Positions 31,301-40,300 of a stretch of DNA of 64,000 nucleotides are shown in pieces (position 1 is the first letter of the stretch; every line of letters begins with the position of its first letter). Location: positions 248,001 through 312,000 of the forward strand of contig JAWHQI010000305.1 of assembly GCA_033032865.1 (NCBI GenBank). Direction: 5' to 3'. The notes beneath the pieces are model-generated. The model ran no database searches. It worked only from the letters and a program-made list of their open reading frames with translations, and had not been told where the DNA came from. The DNA is from Dactylorhiza incarnata. Its lineage: Eukaryota; Streptophyta; Magnoliopsida; Asparagales; Orchidaceae. Both the position numbers and the translations under genes were made by a program.

Positions 31301-34168
31301 TTGCCATCTTCTCCTCATATACACTCTTAGCACCCCCTGAGCCGGAGGACCACCATCCTCAGATCTCAGCTCCCCATGCACCACACCACAACCAACTCCA
31401 CAATCTTTTCTCCGTCGTACTCCTCCAACATACATCTCTTTTGAGTAGCCGAATACCTAACAAAATCACACTTCATAACTCTTGGATACAACTTTCTCAC
31501 ATTTGGTCTATTGTCCTGCACGAAGCACACACAACAAAAAATTTTGGGAGGAAGGATTTCTCCGTTCTTACCTCTCAGCATCTCAAGCGGAGATTTCCAA
31601 TCTAATACTCGCGAGGGCATCCTATTAATCAAATAGGTCGTTGTCAAGACTGCTTGCCCCCACAAGTGCTTCAGTATCTTCATCGACATCATCATACTCC
31701 ATGTCACTTCAAGAAGGCGTCCGTTCTTCCGTTCAGCAACCTCATTTTGCTCTAGTGTGTATGCGCAAGTGGTTTGATGTTGAATCCCCTGGGATGACAA
31801 GTACTCACCAAACGCCTTGTTGGTGTACTCTGTTCCATTGTCAGACCTCAACACCACAACAACTACATCGTATCTGGTCTGAATTCCTTTGTGAAAAATT
31901 TTAAAGCGAGCAAACACTTTACTCTTACTTTTCATTAAATAAAGTCATGTTACATGAGAAAAACAATCAATGAAAGATACAAAATATCGTAATCCATTCA
32001 TACTAGTTGTGGGGCAAGGTCCCCACACATCTGAATGTACTAAGTTAAAGACAGAATAACTCATACTACCAGAACTAGAATAAGAGCTCCTGATATGTTT
32101 TTCCAGTTCACACGCATCACATACTAGTTTTGTTGTAGTATCTTTTTCAAACAAAGAGAGATACATCCAACTTAAGACGGTAAATGAAAGATGACTCAAG
32201 CGCCGATGATGAAGCAACAACAAGTCCTCCACATTTCTCCCAACTCCTCCAACACCCTCTACAATGGATGAAAAAGCTGAGTCCAATCTCCCCCTATCCA
32301 GGTACTACAAGTCACTATGCTATGTGTAAGTCTCAAGTCTCATGTCAGTCCTCTTCTCCTGGAAGATCACCTTTGAAATATCAAACAAAACGATATATTT
32401 TAATTGAGATATAATAACACTAATGGATAAAAGATTCACAAGAAAGGAAGGAGCATGCAAAACATTTGACATAGTCAAAGTGTTGGTACATTGCACATTA
32501 CTCTTACCAATTACTGGCTGAGTTGTACCATCAACAATATGAATGTGCTCTGGGACTGCTAGGTGAATATTGGAAGAAAACTCGCTAGCAACCCTAGTGA
32601 CATGACGAGAAGAACCAAAATCAACCATCCAATCAGGTGATCTAGTGACGGGTTTAGAGGCGAGAGCAAGTGTAACAAGTACCTATAGCGGAGTGAGCAA
32701 AAGTGGCAACATTACTCCTAGATGAAGATGAAATGAATGCATCATCGGGTCATTCCCTTATGTTTTCGTCGTATCAGCCGAGAGTAAGCATCCAAGATCG
32801 CTTGTTCCTCCTCAGGGTGACATTCCTCTCTCATACCCCCTTTTGCCTCTTCCTCTGTTACCATCAGATGTGCTTGGTGACCCCTTCTTCCGCCACCTCT
32901 GCGACCCCCATGATCACGACCACGACCTCCAGGTTGACCCCTACCTCTTGCATCTCTCTCCTTTGGTGACTTAGGACAAGCCTGTCTCAGATGACCTATC
33001 TCACCGCAGTTGAAGCAATGTCGTGTCTTACCCTTGTATCCTGTGTGACCGGAACTGGTGGCTACTAGTGCTGACTTCACCCCTGGAAGTCCAGTAGTAC
33101 CAGACTGAAGTCGAATCCTGCTCTCCTCCTGCATCATGGTCAAGATCGTCTCATCTAGTGAGGGAATCTTCGACTGAGCTTACAACACCGCACGCCTTGA
33201 CTCAAATGTCGGGTTCAATCCCCTCATAAAGTGCATAATCCTCCTTTGAGCATCCCGCTCCCCTTTCTTACATTTGGGATCTTTGCAACATGTGAGAAAT
33301 GATCATAATCTGCCCACAGTCGCTCCAGATCTGCGACGTACTCTTGGATTGATTTGTCCCTCACCTTTGGACATTCTCAAGAACTCAAAGAACACCTTTA
33401 GATCGGCCTCCTCCATCTTGACAACTAATTTATCCATCTCAGAGATAAACTTACCACAACAATCCAAGCCGCGTAAACCAACGAACACCTTTAGATCGGC
33501 TCCATCTACCTACCGGAGATCCTCACGCATGTTGCTGATCCAAAGTCTACGACCTCTGCTGTCACCGCCTCCATCACCCTATCGGAGATCTGATCGGGAT
33601 CTATCACATCAGTATCTGAGGCCAAAAGCGTTGTCGACGCCGGAAACAAGGAGCTCAGACCATTTCTGGCACCGGTTCTGGGAACGGAGACGAACACGTC
33701 TATTCACGGGAAAGACGCGCTGGCTGCTTACCGGAGAGACGCTGCTAGTTGTGCGGGCTGCTTACGGGAGAGACGCGCAGCTACAGTGAAGACGGATGCG
33801 TTGTGCGGGAACGAGAACCCTAGCACTCTCTGATACCAAATTGAAACGAGCTAAGAAGAATTTTTATTGACCCATCTTAGGGTGTTTATACCTATTACAT
33901 CTTATTACACTTAAAGTACAGATTGAATTTTATTCTCTTTATTGCTCTGAAGATTTTTAGTCGACCTCTCTGACATGTTGATCCATCTTTTTGCAGCAAA
34001 TCTCAAACACATCAGTGTCCCTTTTGCCGCAGTAGCTTAGAAGAAGTCGTCCCCGAAGGATTGTGGGTCTTCATCGAGCGCACGTACTTGTCAGAGCGGG
34101 CTTTTATATCTAGAGATAATCTGCGCCGCCTGTGCGTCTATGTAGACAGGCTCCCATTAGTCTCATAG
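19294..34168 (+). CDS. AIRP2-like C3HC4 RING-type E3 ubiquitin ligase, five exons (gene span)
   Basis: Exons: 19294-19388, 24286-24430, 24506-24572, 24675-24909, 33997-34168. All introns are GT-AG and phases join. The protein is 227 residues from ATG 19324 (family-like start) or 237 from the upstream in-frame ATG 19294; an in-frame stop lies at 19255. Landmarks: [72 protein letters not shown], then a RING C-x2-C-x11-C-x-H-x2-C-x2-C-x10-C-x2-C. This matches Arabidopsis AIRP2 and relatives (about 242 residues), cytosolic E3 ligases in ABA and drought signalling. Intron 1 is 4.9 kb and intron 4 is 9.1 kb, both filled with transposons. Oddities: the conserved Trp of the RING is Cys at the exon 4/5 junction, and the C-terminus is shorter than in AIRP2. 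It is either functional or a recent pseudogene. Confidence 0.85.
19794..20012 (+). mobile_element. Tourist-like MITE, full-length copy
   Basis: 219 bp with terminal inverted repeats GGCTCCGTTTGGC / GCCAAACGGAGCC, flanked by AAA on both sides (3-bp target duplication). Terminal sequence and 3-bp duplication fit PIF/Harbinger (Tourist) MITEs. No coding capacity. Confidence 0.82.
20272..20495 (+). mobile_element. Tourist-like MITE, second copy with TAA duplications
   Basis: 224 bp from GGGCATGTTTGG to CCAAATTGACTC, flanked by TAA at 20269-20271 and 20496-20498. The internal sequence is related to the copy at 19794. The open frames on both strands are chance. Confidence 0.75.
20499..20640 (+). 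mobile_element. Tourist-like MITE, truncated third copy
   Basis: Starts GGCTCCGTTTGG directly after the TAA of the previous copy, continues with GGTGGTGGCGGCCGTGAACG and the family body, but loses its right end in a T-rich stretch. Confidence 0.65.
20987..21408 (+). mobile_element. 422-bp solo LTR with 5-bp TSD (GAATA)
   Basis: Starts TGTTATGGGC and ends GACCGTAACA, flanked by GAATA at 20982-20986 and 21409-21413. A TATA box (TATAAATA) is at 21195-21202, followed by a leader with GCTTAGGCAGCCGTGG. There is no internal region, hence solo. It lies in the sense orientation in intron 1 of the RING gene. Confidence 0.85.
21740..21935 (+). mobile_element. Diverged fragment of the same LTR family
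   Basis: CGCCTAGGCAGCTATGG followed by GACTCCATAGTATCC and a C-rich stretch parallels the 3' part of the solo LTR at 20987-21408. The 62-codon frame here is not a gene. Confidence 0.5.
22115..22590. repeat. Dispersed repeat, copy 2
   Basis: Starts TATTTATATAAACGAGTGAC followed by AGGCACGG, then the same series of landmarks as at 11160-11640 (CATAGTAGGT, CTACTAAAAACTT, TTTCCATCATTA, GGCAATTTTGAATGTT). Diverged relative; class unknown. Its right end overlaps the start of the tandem duplication. Confidence 0.55.
22541..23635 (+). repeat. Tandem duplication, 545-bp unit, two copies
   Basis: Unit 1 is about 22541-23085 and unit 2 about 23086-23635; each begins TTTGAATGGGCATGAGGG and ends GCACGGGATTG(A/G)ACTTTGA. 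Only a few substitutions and small indels separate them, so the event is recent. It lies wholly in intron 1 of the RING gene. Confidence 0.88.
24286..24430 (+). CDS. RING gene exon 2
   Basis: 145 nt: completes Leu, then [18 protein letters not shown] and [20 protein letters not shown] through LIYK, all AIRP2-family landmarks. Acceptor CCTTTAG, donor AAG/GTTTG; ends in phase 0. Confidence 0.88.
24506..24572 (+). CDS. RING gene exon 3
   Basis: 67 nt encoding [20 protein letters not shown] and FY, the best-conserved block of the family. Preceded by a 75-bp intron; the donor is TATG/GTAG. Confidence 0.88.
24675..24909 (+). CDS. RING gene exon 4 (first half of RING)
   Basis: 235 nt. It encodes [20 protein letters not shown], a basic/acidic linker and the first six metal ligands of the RING: CGIC, then [10 protein letters not shown]. 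It ends FND plus TG, the donor being GTAATG at 24910. Read without splicing, the frame appears to end in Trp then a stop. Confidence 0.88.
25825..27507 (-). pseudogene. Copia RT and RNase H remnants
   Basis: Three broken frames. RT (26296-26703): [16 protein letters not shown], then the catalytic region [10 protein letters not shown] where the family has YVDD, then [15 protein letters not shown]. RNase H (25825-26246): [19 protein letters not shown] and [24 protein letters not shown]. The farthest upstream part (27253-27507) is linker. Stops and shifts throughout; no function expected. Confidence 0.85.
27511..28105 (+). repeat. 5' LTR of Tat derivative
   Basis: The left end is a 24-bp minisatellite (GGCAGGGT(G/C)CC(G/A)...GCTC, about six copies, 27530-27675) of which the 3' LTR retains one unit. 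TATATATATA is at 27810-27819. Ends GACAGTTTCAACA. The primer site follows 4 nt later. Confidence 0.7.
28164..29569 (+). pseudogene. Tat gag remnant fused to pol C-terminal tail
   Basis: ATG at 28164. Recognisable gag pieces: [55 protein letters not shown] and [19 protein letters not shown], with stops at about 28297, 28822 and 29068 and a shift near a G-run at 29425. After a region matching the gag C-terminus (RIEEV) the frame passes directly into [16 protein letters not shown], which corresponds to the integrase C-terminus (SGDDLKRFYP) of the Tat element. So one internal deletion removed everything from the gag end to the last dozen codons of pol. Confidence 0.85.
29655..30710 (+). repeat. 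89-bp tandem array in Tat derivative
   Basis: About 12 units with a period of 89 bp (same phase at 30006, 30095, 30184, 30273, 30362). Core GGCCCCGAAGCAGACCCGCT, then GTCGTAGGCTCGCTCGGTGG. Homologous to the array at 1-1388, with the same period. Open frames on the minus strand are by-products. Confidence 0.92.
30706..31177 (+). repeat. 3' LTR of Tat derivative
   Basis: Joins the last array unit without a clear polypurine tract. TATAAATA is at 30861-30868. It contains a 27-bp C-run (31105-31131) absent from the 5' LTR and ends GGTTTCAACA at 31177. Confidence 0.7.
31366..32286 (-). pseudogene. Copia integrase remnants
   Basis: 31945-32286 has the pre-integrase zinc segment ([12 protein letters not shown] ... 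CDACELEKH) and the start of the core (LVHSDVWGP). 31366-31935 continues with [11 protein letters not shown] and [15 protein letters not shown], the second Asp and the Glu of the catalytic triad. The two are separated by a frameshift. Decayed. Confidence 0.82.
32320..33180 (-). pseudogene. Copia gag zinc knuckle and protease remnants
   Basis: 32742-33143 encodes a CCHC knuckle ([14 protein letters not shown]) followed by an Arg/Gly-rich stretch. 32320-32628 is protease; its active site reads VDFGSSRH where the family has Asp-(S/T)-Gly, so it is inactive. Confidence 0.8.
33997..34168 (+). CDS. RING gene exon 5 (second half of RING, C-terminus)
   Basis: 172 nt. Acceptor TTTTTGCAG. Joined to exon 4 it reads [18 protein letters not shown], then [36 protein letters not shown], stop TAG 34166-34168. 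CPFC gives the last two metal ligands. The codon formed across the junction is TGC (Cys); the family has Trp there, a residue RING domains use to contact the E2. Separated from exon 4 by 9.1 kb of retrotransposon sequence. An identical copy is at 45494-45665. Confidence 0.87.
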
Positions 34169-34834
34169 AATCCGAGTTCTAAATTCTTTGTACAGACAGC
34201 TGAAATATACCGTGCAGAAGAGTTTGGAAAATTTTGGTTGCGGCAGCAAGATTCTTGGATATCTGTTTGTTGTATAAAGAAAGCATTTACAAACATTGTA
34301 GTTTTCTGTATTCGTTTTGAAGTTTAAGTTTCTTTCTCAGCGACGGGGCTCTCGTACAAACAGTTTAGTGTATAAATTTTGAATTTGAAAGGGCAATGTT
34401 ACACCAAATCATTGGATATACGTCTCATTTATTCCGATGATTCCACTCTCGAAGATTGACCGGCTCAAGAGATAAAAGATATACCATCACTTGAAGATTG
34501 ACCATCTCTATTCTCACAGCTGTTGAAACAAACGGCCTAAAAACTGCTTCTGCGGTTCGAATAGAGCTTTTTGAATAGAAAGATCTGCCTCAAACAGAGC
34601 CTTAATCTCGGAATCTACTATTTGAGGGCAACAATAGGCACCGTTTTGCCTCTTTCGAATTGTTTGAAATTCATTCGCCCGTTCTCTTGAAAAAACTCTT
34701 GGTTGATAAGATGAATAGTTTGTGGTTGTGGCAATAGTAAATTAGCAGCCCTCTGGAAACAATAGTAGCATGACATGCAGTATTAACTTTTTTTTTTAAT
34801 ATTCTCTGTTTTTTCTCTTTATGCAAGTCTTCTA
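34169..34834 (+). other. RING gene 3' UTR and flank
   Basis: AT-rich, no further gene. The UTR probably ends by about 34390. Beyond are fragments with Tourist-like ends (AAACAAACGGCC, CAAACAGAGCC) that I could not delimit. Confidence 0.4.
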
Positions 34835-34961
34835 GGCTCCATTTTGGCGACGGAGTTTTTGCTAAAGGGATTTCAATTTGGACATAAAAGTCGACAAAGT
34901 TTCATTGGTGAGGTCGGGCGTTCACGAACAACAGCTCATAACCACCGCGCCAAATGGAGCC
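34835..34961 (-). mobile_element. Tourist-like MITE, internally deleted
   Basis: 127 bp with ends GGCTCCATTTTGGC and GCGCCAAATGGAGCC, and internal GAGGTCGGGCGTTCACGAAC in inverse orientation relative to the other copies. Repeated at 46332-46458 by the tandem duplication. Confidence 0.72.
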
Positions 34962-35080
34962 CTGATTTCTAAAGGGATTTCAACAAGTTTTTTTAGGATG
35001 AGCAAGTTACACAAACATCCATTCATCTACCTCTTGACATTGACATAGGAGGTCATGAGTTAGGTTTTAACATGACGTTA

Positions 35081-35262
35081 GGCCCGTTTGACACGGCGGT
35101 GGCGGTCATGAAAGCAGTGCTTATGAACCGTCGTTCCTGAATGTACCACCTCACCTCACCGAGGTAACTCCATCCATTTTTATGTTAAATTTTTTTTTCT
35201 TGGGACGGATGACGGTTTGTAACCATTGTGTTCCCGACCGCCGCAACCGTGCCAAACAGAAC
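35081..35262 (+). mobile_element. Tourist-like MITE with TTA flanks
   Basis: 182 bp from GGCCCGTTTGACACGG to CCGTGCCAAACAGAACC. TTA precedes it and GTTA follows. Family body with GTGGCGGTCATGAA. Repeated at 46578-46759. Confidence 0.75.
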
Positions 35263-35417
35263 CGTTATTTCATGCTTCGACAATGATTTCCTCTTTGGTT
35301 TTCTGTCGTCAATATCATTGGATCGCATCATGCTTCAAGCGCGACGAAGCTTTGATACCATATCGGCGTATTTAATAGCGTCCATGGTTAAAATCTGATG
35401 ACATGAGAGCAAGGTTG

Positions 35418-37288
35418 TGTTGGATCGTATGACGCCCTTAGAGGGGGGGGGGGGGGGGGGGGGGGGGGGGTGAATAAGGGTGTGTTTAAATTTGTAATTT
35501 TTACTTAATAATTTTAAGACAATTTCACTTTAATAAAAGTTTCTTAAAAATTAATTTTACAACAATGCAATTTTTGTATAACACCAAGCACAAATTTTTA
35601 AGATAAAAATTTAAGCAAACAAATTTGCGATTAGTGAAAAGATCATAATTTTATTTATCATGAAATTTGCATACAAATAAAAATGATCTTAACAATGCTT
35701 AAGATCAAGGCACAATGATAAAATGGAAATACAATATTTTGATTTACCAATCCTTCTCCCAAGGATCGGAAGGCTATCGCTTGTCTTTCCCAAGACCAAG
35801 CCCAAGCCTAACCTCTAGATCTTCCCAAGATCTAGACGTAGCGCACAAGGCCACGATTTCCCACCAAGCCACGCAAGGACTTGGACGCTCCACACAAGGA
35901 AGCGATTTTCCCCTAAGCCGCGCAAGGACTTAGACGCTCCGCACAAGGAAGCGATTTCTTCCCCAATACAAAATGAAATATGAGTAAATGAAATACAATA
36001 TGAAAAAGTCAACTCCCTAGAAATTCAGATCTCTGAATGGATTGTTGAAGCCTCGAGATGATCGTTGATGGAGTAGCGCGCCCGATCTCGTCTTCAATCT
36101 TCAATCCTTCTTTGCACAATTAGGAGTTGAGGAGGTTCTGGAGCTCTCTGGTTCGTATGCACTCAGGTAGGGACTGGAAATCTCGAAAAGCTTGGAATGC
36201 ACGAACCAAAGGCACCATTTTATAGACTTTCACTGTCGCCTGGGCGACAGTCACTGTCGGAAATTTCCGACAGCGCCAAACTGCCTCGGTCGTGCCGTCG
36301 AGCCGTCGTGTGGGCAGTTGCTGGAATCGTGGAGCTGTCGCTGGGGCGACATCGATGTCGGAATTCCGACAGCGCAAAACTGCCGCTGTCGTGGGTGAAG
36401 TCGTGGGCAGTTGGTGGAATCGTGGAGCTGTCGCCTGGGCGACAGTGGCTGTCGGAATTTTCCGACAGTGAATTTTTCCCACATGCAATTTTAGCTCCAA
36501 CAGCAATGTGAATATCACATACCTGTTATCTGCACACCATTAATGAAAATAGAATCAAATACAAAAGGGACTTTGTTATTATCAAACCGGAGGAGTGCGA
36601 AACGCATGCTCCAACAATCTCCCCCTTTTGATAATAACAAATCCGTATAAAAAGAAAACATGTCTATTTAGATTGTTGATTTTAGACATTTGGTGTGTGC
36701 ACAAATATAACATGATATATTTCTCTTAAAATAAATAATCTCCCTTGATATATTTCTTTAAAAATAAATACTCTCCTTTTAGGTGAAGGCTCCCCCTAAA
36801 TGAATGCTCCCCCTAAATATATGCTCCCCCTTAATATATGCTCCCCCTTAAATATATGATGTAATGTGTAGGTGGAATATTTAGGAGTGATATATTTGTG
36901 ATTTTTCTTTTTATACTTTAAATTCTCCCCCTTTTGGTATTAGCAAAAGTGAATATTAAATAAAAGAGTAGCTTTTAAGGGATAGGATATAGAATTGTAG
37001 AGTAAGCGGAAGCAATTTGATGGTAATAATTGAAGTCCATGAAATAATAGGAATATGCCATAGTATGAATAAGCCTATGAAGTGACGGTATAGCCATATG
37101 AAGTATATGAAAGAAAATAACTTCAATATGAGTAAGGTCATTTGAAAGTATCATAGAAAGACACAATAGTGTATAGATATATGGAATATTTTCGGTCCAA
37201 TTCTCATGAGATGAATGTTTATATAACATAATGATGTGTAAATGTGATACTTAGATCAAACATATGAAGTTATTTAATTTACATGATC
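35418..37288 (-). mobile_element. Truncated Sirevirus copy (3' LTR plus 672 bp)
   Basis: LTR 35418-36616, then purine tracts and 3' region, ending at the duplication junction. Identical to 46915-48767 apart from the G-run (28 here, 10 there). GGTTG precedes it (35413-35417), the target duplication of the full element. It is therefore not a separate insertion but the part copied by the 11.5-kb tandem duplication. Confidence 0.88.
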
Positions 37289-37333
37289 CCAACTCCAGTT
37301 GTCCATTATTTAACTCCTTGATAAAGAATCTGT

Positions 37334-40300
37334 CTATCTCCACATGCTTGGTTCAGTCATGTTGAACGGGGTTTTTACAATGCTAATAGCAGTCTTGCTA
37401 TCACACCACAATGTCATTTGACCCCCTTGGTTCATCTGGCGCTCTACCAGCAAGGCTCTCAACCATAACATCTCTCCTACACCTAAGGCCATGACCCTGT
37501 ACTCGGCCTCGGTTGTGGACCTTGCAACCACTGTTTGCTTCTTGATCTTCCAAGAAACCAGATTGCCCCTATGAACATGCAATATCCTGATGTGGACCAC
37601 CTGTCATCGACACAACTAGCCCAGTCTGAATCGCAATTGCCCTCGATGTTCAAATGCCCATTTTTCGGAAAGATCAACCCCTTCCCCGATGCACTCTTCA
37701 AATATATTAGAATCTGATACACAACATCCATGTGACCCTCCCTAGGATCATGCATATACGAGCCACCACACTCACAACAAAAGATATGTCGAGACGAGTG
37801 TGACTCAGATAGTCAAACGGCCTACCAACCTCTGGTACCTCTCTCCATCGACTGACCCTCCTGCCTCAGCACTTAACATGGACTTCTGATCAATGAGAGC
37901 GGGAGCAACCGCAGACCTGCACCCCATCATACTTGTCTCTGTCAGCAGATCAAACACATATATTCGTTGAAATAGAACAATCCCTTCTGCACCACGAGCT
38001 ATCTCAATCTCAAAGAAGTACCTTAGCTGTCCAAAGTCCTTGACCTCAAACTCCTTGCCCAATCTCATCTTTAACTGGGCAACTTCGCTCTCATCATTAT
38101 CAATGATAATTATATCGTTCGCATACACAACAAACATTGTAGTGTGAACTCCACATCGCCTAAAGAACACTGTATGATCAACATTGGTCTGTCGATACCC
38201 CATTCCTACCATAGCTCACATAAACCTGTCAAACTAGGCTCGAGGAGATTGCTTCAACCCATAAAGAGACTTCTTGAGTCTACACACCTTACCAATTGTT
38301 TGCTTCGTGTCAAAACCTAGTGGTACCTCCGTGTATACCTCTTCCAACAAATCTCCATGAAGAAAGACATTCTTCACGTCGAGCTTTTATAGTTTTCATC
38401 CCCCATTCGCTGCCAAGGATACCAGTGTTTGTACTGTACTCATCTTCGCCACGGGTGCAAGGGTCTCATCATAGTTGATGACATAAGTCTGATTGGACCC
38501 TTTTGCTACTAACTGAGCCTTATAACGCTCAACCAGACCCTCTGGGTTTTGTTTCACAGTGAAGACTCACTGGCACCCAACTGCCTTCTTACCTGGTGGT
38601 AGTGACACAATATCTCATGTCTTGTTCTTTTCTAGAGCCCCGAGTTCCTCTAGCATTGCAGATTTCCACTTTGGATCCTCCTTGGTAACATGCCAACACT
38701 TAGGAATAGACACAATATCCAGAGGTGCAATGAATGTTCCATGTGTAGGTGATATATGAGACTAGGAAATAAATTGAGCAATATCATGAGGAAAACCATA
38801 TCGATCAAGTGAGACTCCCGCATTACTGCGGGAACTCTTCCTTACTGGTAGGAGAGTGGAAGTAGAGACAGGAATCATATTGTATAACCCATAATTCGTC
38901 GAGGTCCGAGATGACCTAGGACAGCTTAAAAGATCTCGCCCACCTGGGGTGAGTAGAGAAGATCTCGCATGTCCCGCCCCATCTTTGTCGAGATCAAAAT
39001 TGCCTGAGGAAGACACCTAAGGGTGCCGGGGTGCCATCTCGGCAGGGTGCCGGGGTGCCGGCTCGGCAGGGTGCCGGGGTGCCGGCTCGGCAGGGTCCCG
39101 GGGTGCCGGCTCGGCAGGGTCCCGGGGTGCCGGCTCGGCAGGGTCCCACGGTGCCAGCTCGGCAGGGTCCCACGGTGCCAGCTCGCCTAGATACCCTTCG
39201 TGGGCTGCCAATATCCCTTCAGAACAACGGTGTTTGGCTGTTAGCAGACCAGTTTGGGGGTGCGTTTAGCAAAACCAAAAGGCAGAGTCTCGCTATTAGC
39301 AGACCATAAGAGAAAAACTATATATATACCCTGAAGAGCACCTTTGGAGAGGACTCCACTTCTTTGGCTTCCTCCTCCTTAGGCTACCTTTGGTTAGCTC
39401 CTCAGGCTCTCCAAGGTGCCCGACTTCAGCTTTGACTTGGGAGGGGAAGCGCTCTAAGATCTTCGGGTGTGTGGTGGGACCTCCGCGCTGCAGCCAAGGG
39501 TCGGTATCTAGTTCTAACTCTTCGATCAAGTTTTCCCGCGGGATCAGTAAGTGTTAGCTGCCGCCCCCTCTTGGGGGTCCGAACTCCTCTTTGGGCTGGT
39601 TGACAGTTTCAACATTTATGGTGCGGTGAGCGTGGAAAGTGGCTAGTACAAGAAAGTCCCAAGGAGATAACATGGCTGGAGAGGATGAGCAAGGTGTCGG
39701 ATACGGCGGTTCGCCACCATCCGGCTCGGCAACAACAATTGAGATGCTGACAGACTTTCGAAGGGAGGTGATAGAGACGATCAACCTCGCTCTCGCCGCG
39801 ACGTAAGGCGAGTTCTCGACCCCAGCGGCCCAGGTCGTCCTGCCGTTGGGGGCAGGCGAGAGTGTTCCGGGGCAGAGGCCCGGCAAAGAGCAGGTCGGCG
39901 AGGCGCTGGGGTGAGACCTCGCCGGGCGAGAGCTGTTCCCCAGCCCAGCAAGTGCGAGCCCAATCGGGGAGCTCGTGGGGCGAGTGGGGCAGGCGAGAGG
40001 GGCGAGTGGCGGAAGCCCGTTCTGCGAGCTGGTGCTTTTCGCACCAGTTCCGAAGGGGTTCAGGGAGCCGGACATGGTCTAATACACAGGCAAGGATGAC
40101 CCCGTCCAACACCTGCAGTGGTTCGAGGACACCGTCTCCATTCGGCCCATGTCGGATGCTTTCAAATGCCGACTCTTCGCCATCACCTTGAAGGAGAAGG
40201 CACGTGAGTGGTTTTACCAGCTCCCCGTAGAGTCGATCTATGAGTTCGAGGATTTGCGTCGGAGTTTCCAGCTGCGCTTCTCGACGTCAAAGAAGAGTAA

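Larger units (their letters stand above)
25549..33920 (-). mobile_element. Decayed Copia element (short LTRs) in intron 4, interrupted at 27511-31177
   Basis: Minus-strand order: 5' LTR (about 33842-33920), a TGGTATCAGAG primer site just left of it, gag with zinc knuckle, protease, integrase, RT, RNase H, a purine tract (TTGAGGGGGAG), and a 3' LTR (25549-25653, about 105 bp). Integrase before RT defines Copia. The LTRs are very short and differ by an internal deletion. Many stops and frameshifts, a Phe at the protease active site (VDFGSS) and YAND in place of YVDD in RT show it is dead. No clean target duplication was found. It was inserted in antisense to the RING gene. Confidence 0.82.
24910..33996 (+). 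other. RING gene intron 4 (9.1 kb, expanded by retrotransposons)
   Basis: Donor GTAATG at 24910, acceptor TTTTTGCAG ending 33996. Nearly all of it is the antisense Copia (25549-33920) with the Tat derivative nested inside. 24910-25548 is left-over intron sequence; from 25249 (TGTCACGACCC) it may hold another LTR scrap. Confidence 0.8.
25780..37288. repeat. 11.5-kb tandem duplication, unit 1
   Basis: 11,509 bp, repeated directly at 37289-48767. Unit 1 starts inside the Copia (CCAACTCCAGTTG) and ends inside the Sirevirus 3' region (TTTACATGATC). The junction at about 37287-37288 shares only TC with the starting breakpoint. Contents: Copia RNase H to gag, nested Tat derivative, RING exon 5, two MITEs, Sirevirus 3' LTR and 670 bp beyond. 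Confidence 0.92.

Noticed and set aside
35345..35375. TTTGATACCATAT as a primer site of another Copia element
   Set aside because: Only a partial match, and the adjoining sequence has no LTR end in CA.
35418..36616. First Sirevirus LTR as an independent solo LTR
   Set aside because: Only its left side has GGTTG, and its right side continues into element sequence up to the duplication junction.
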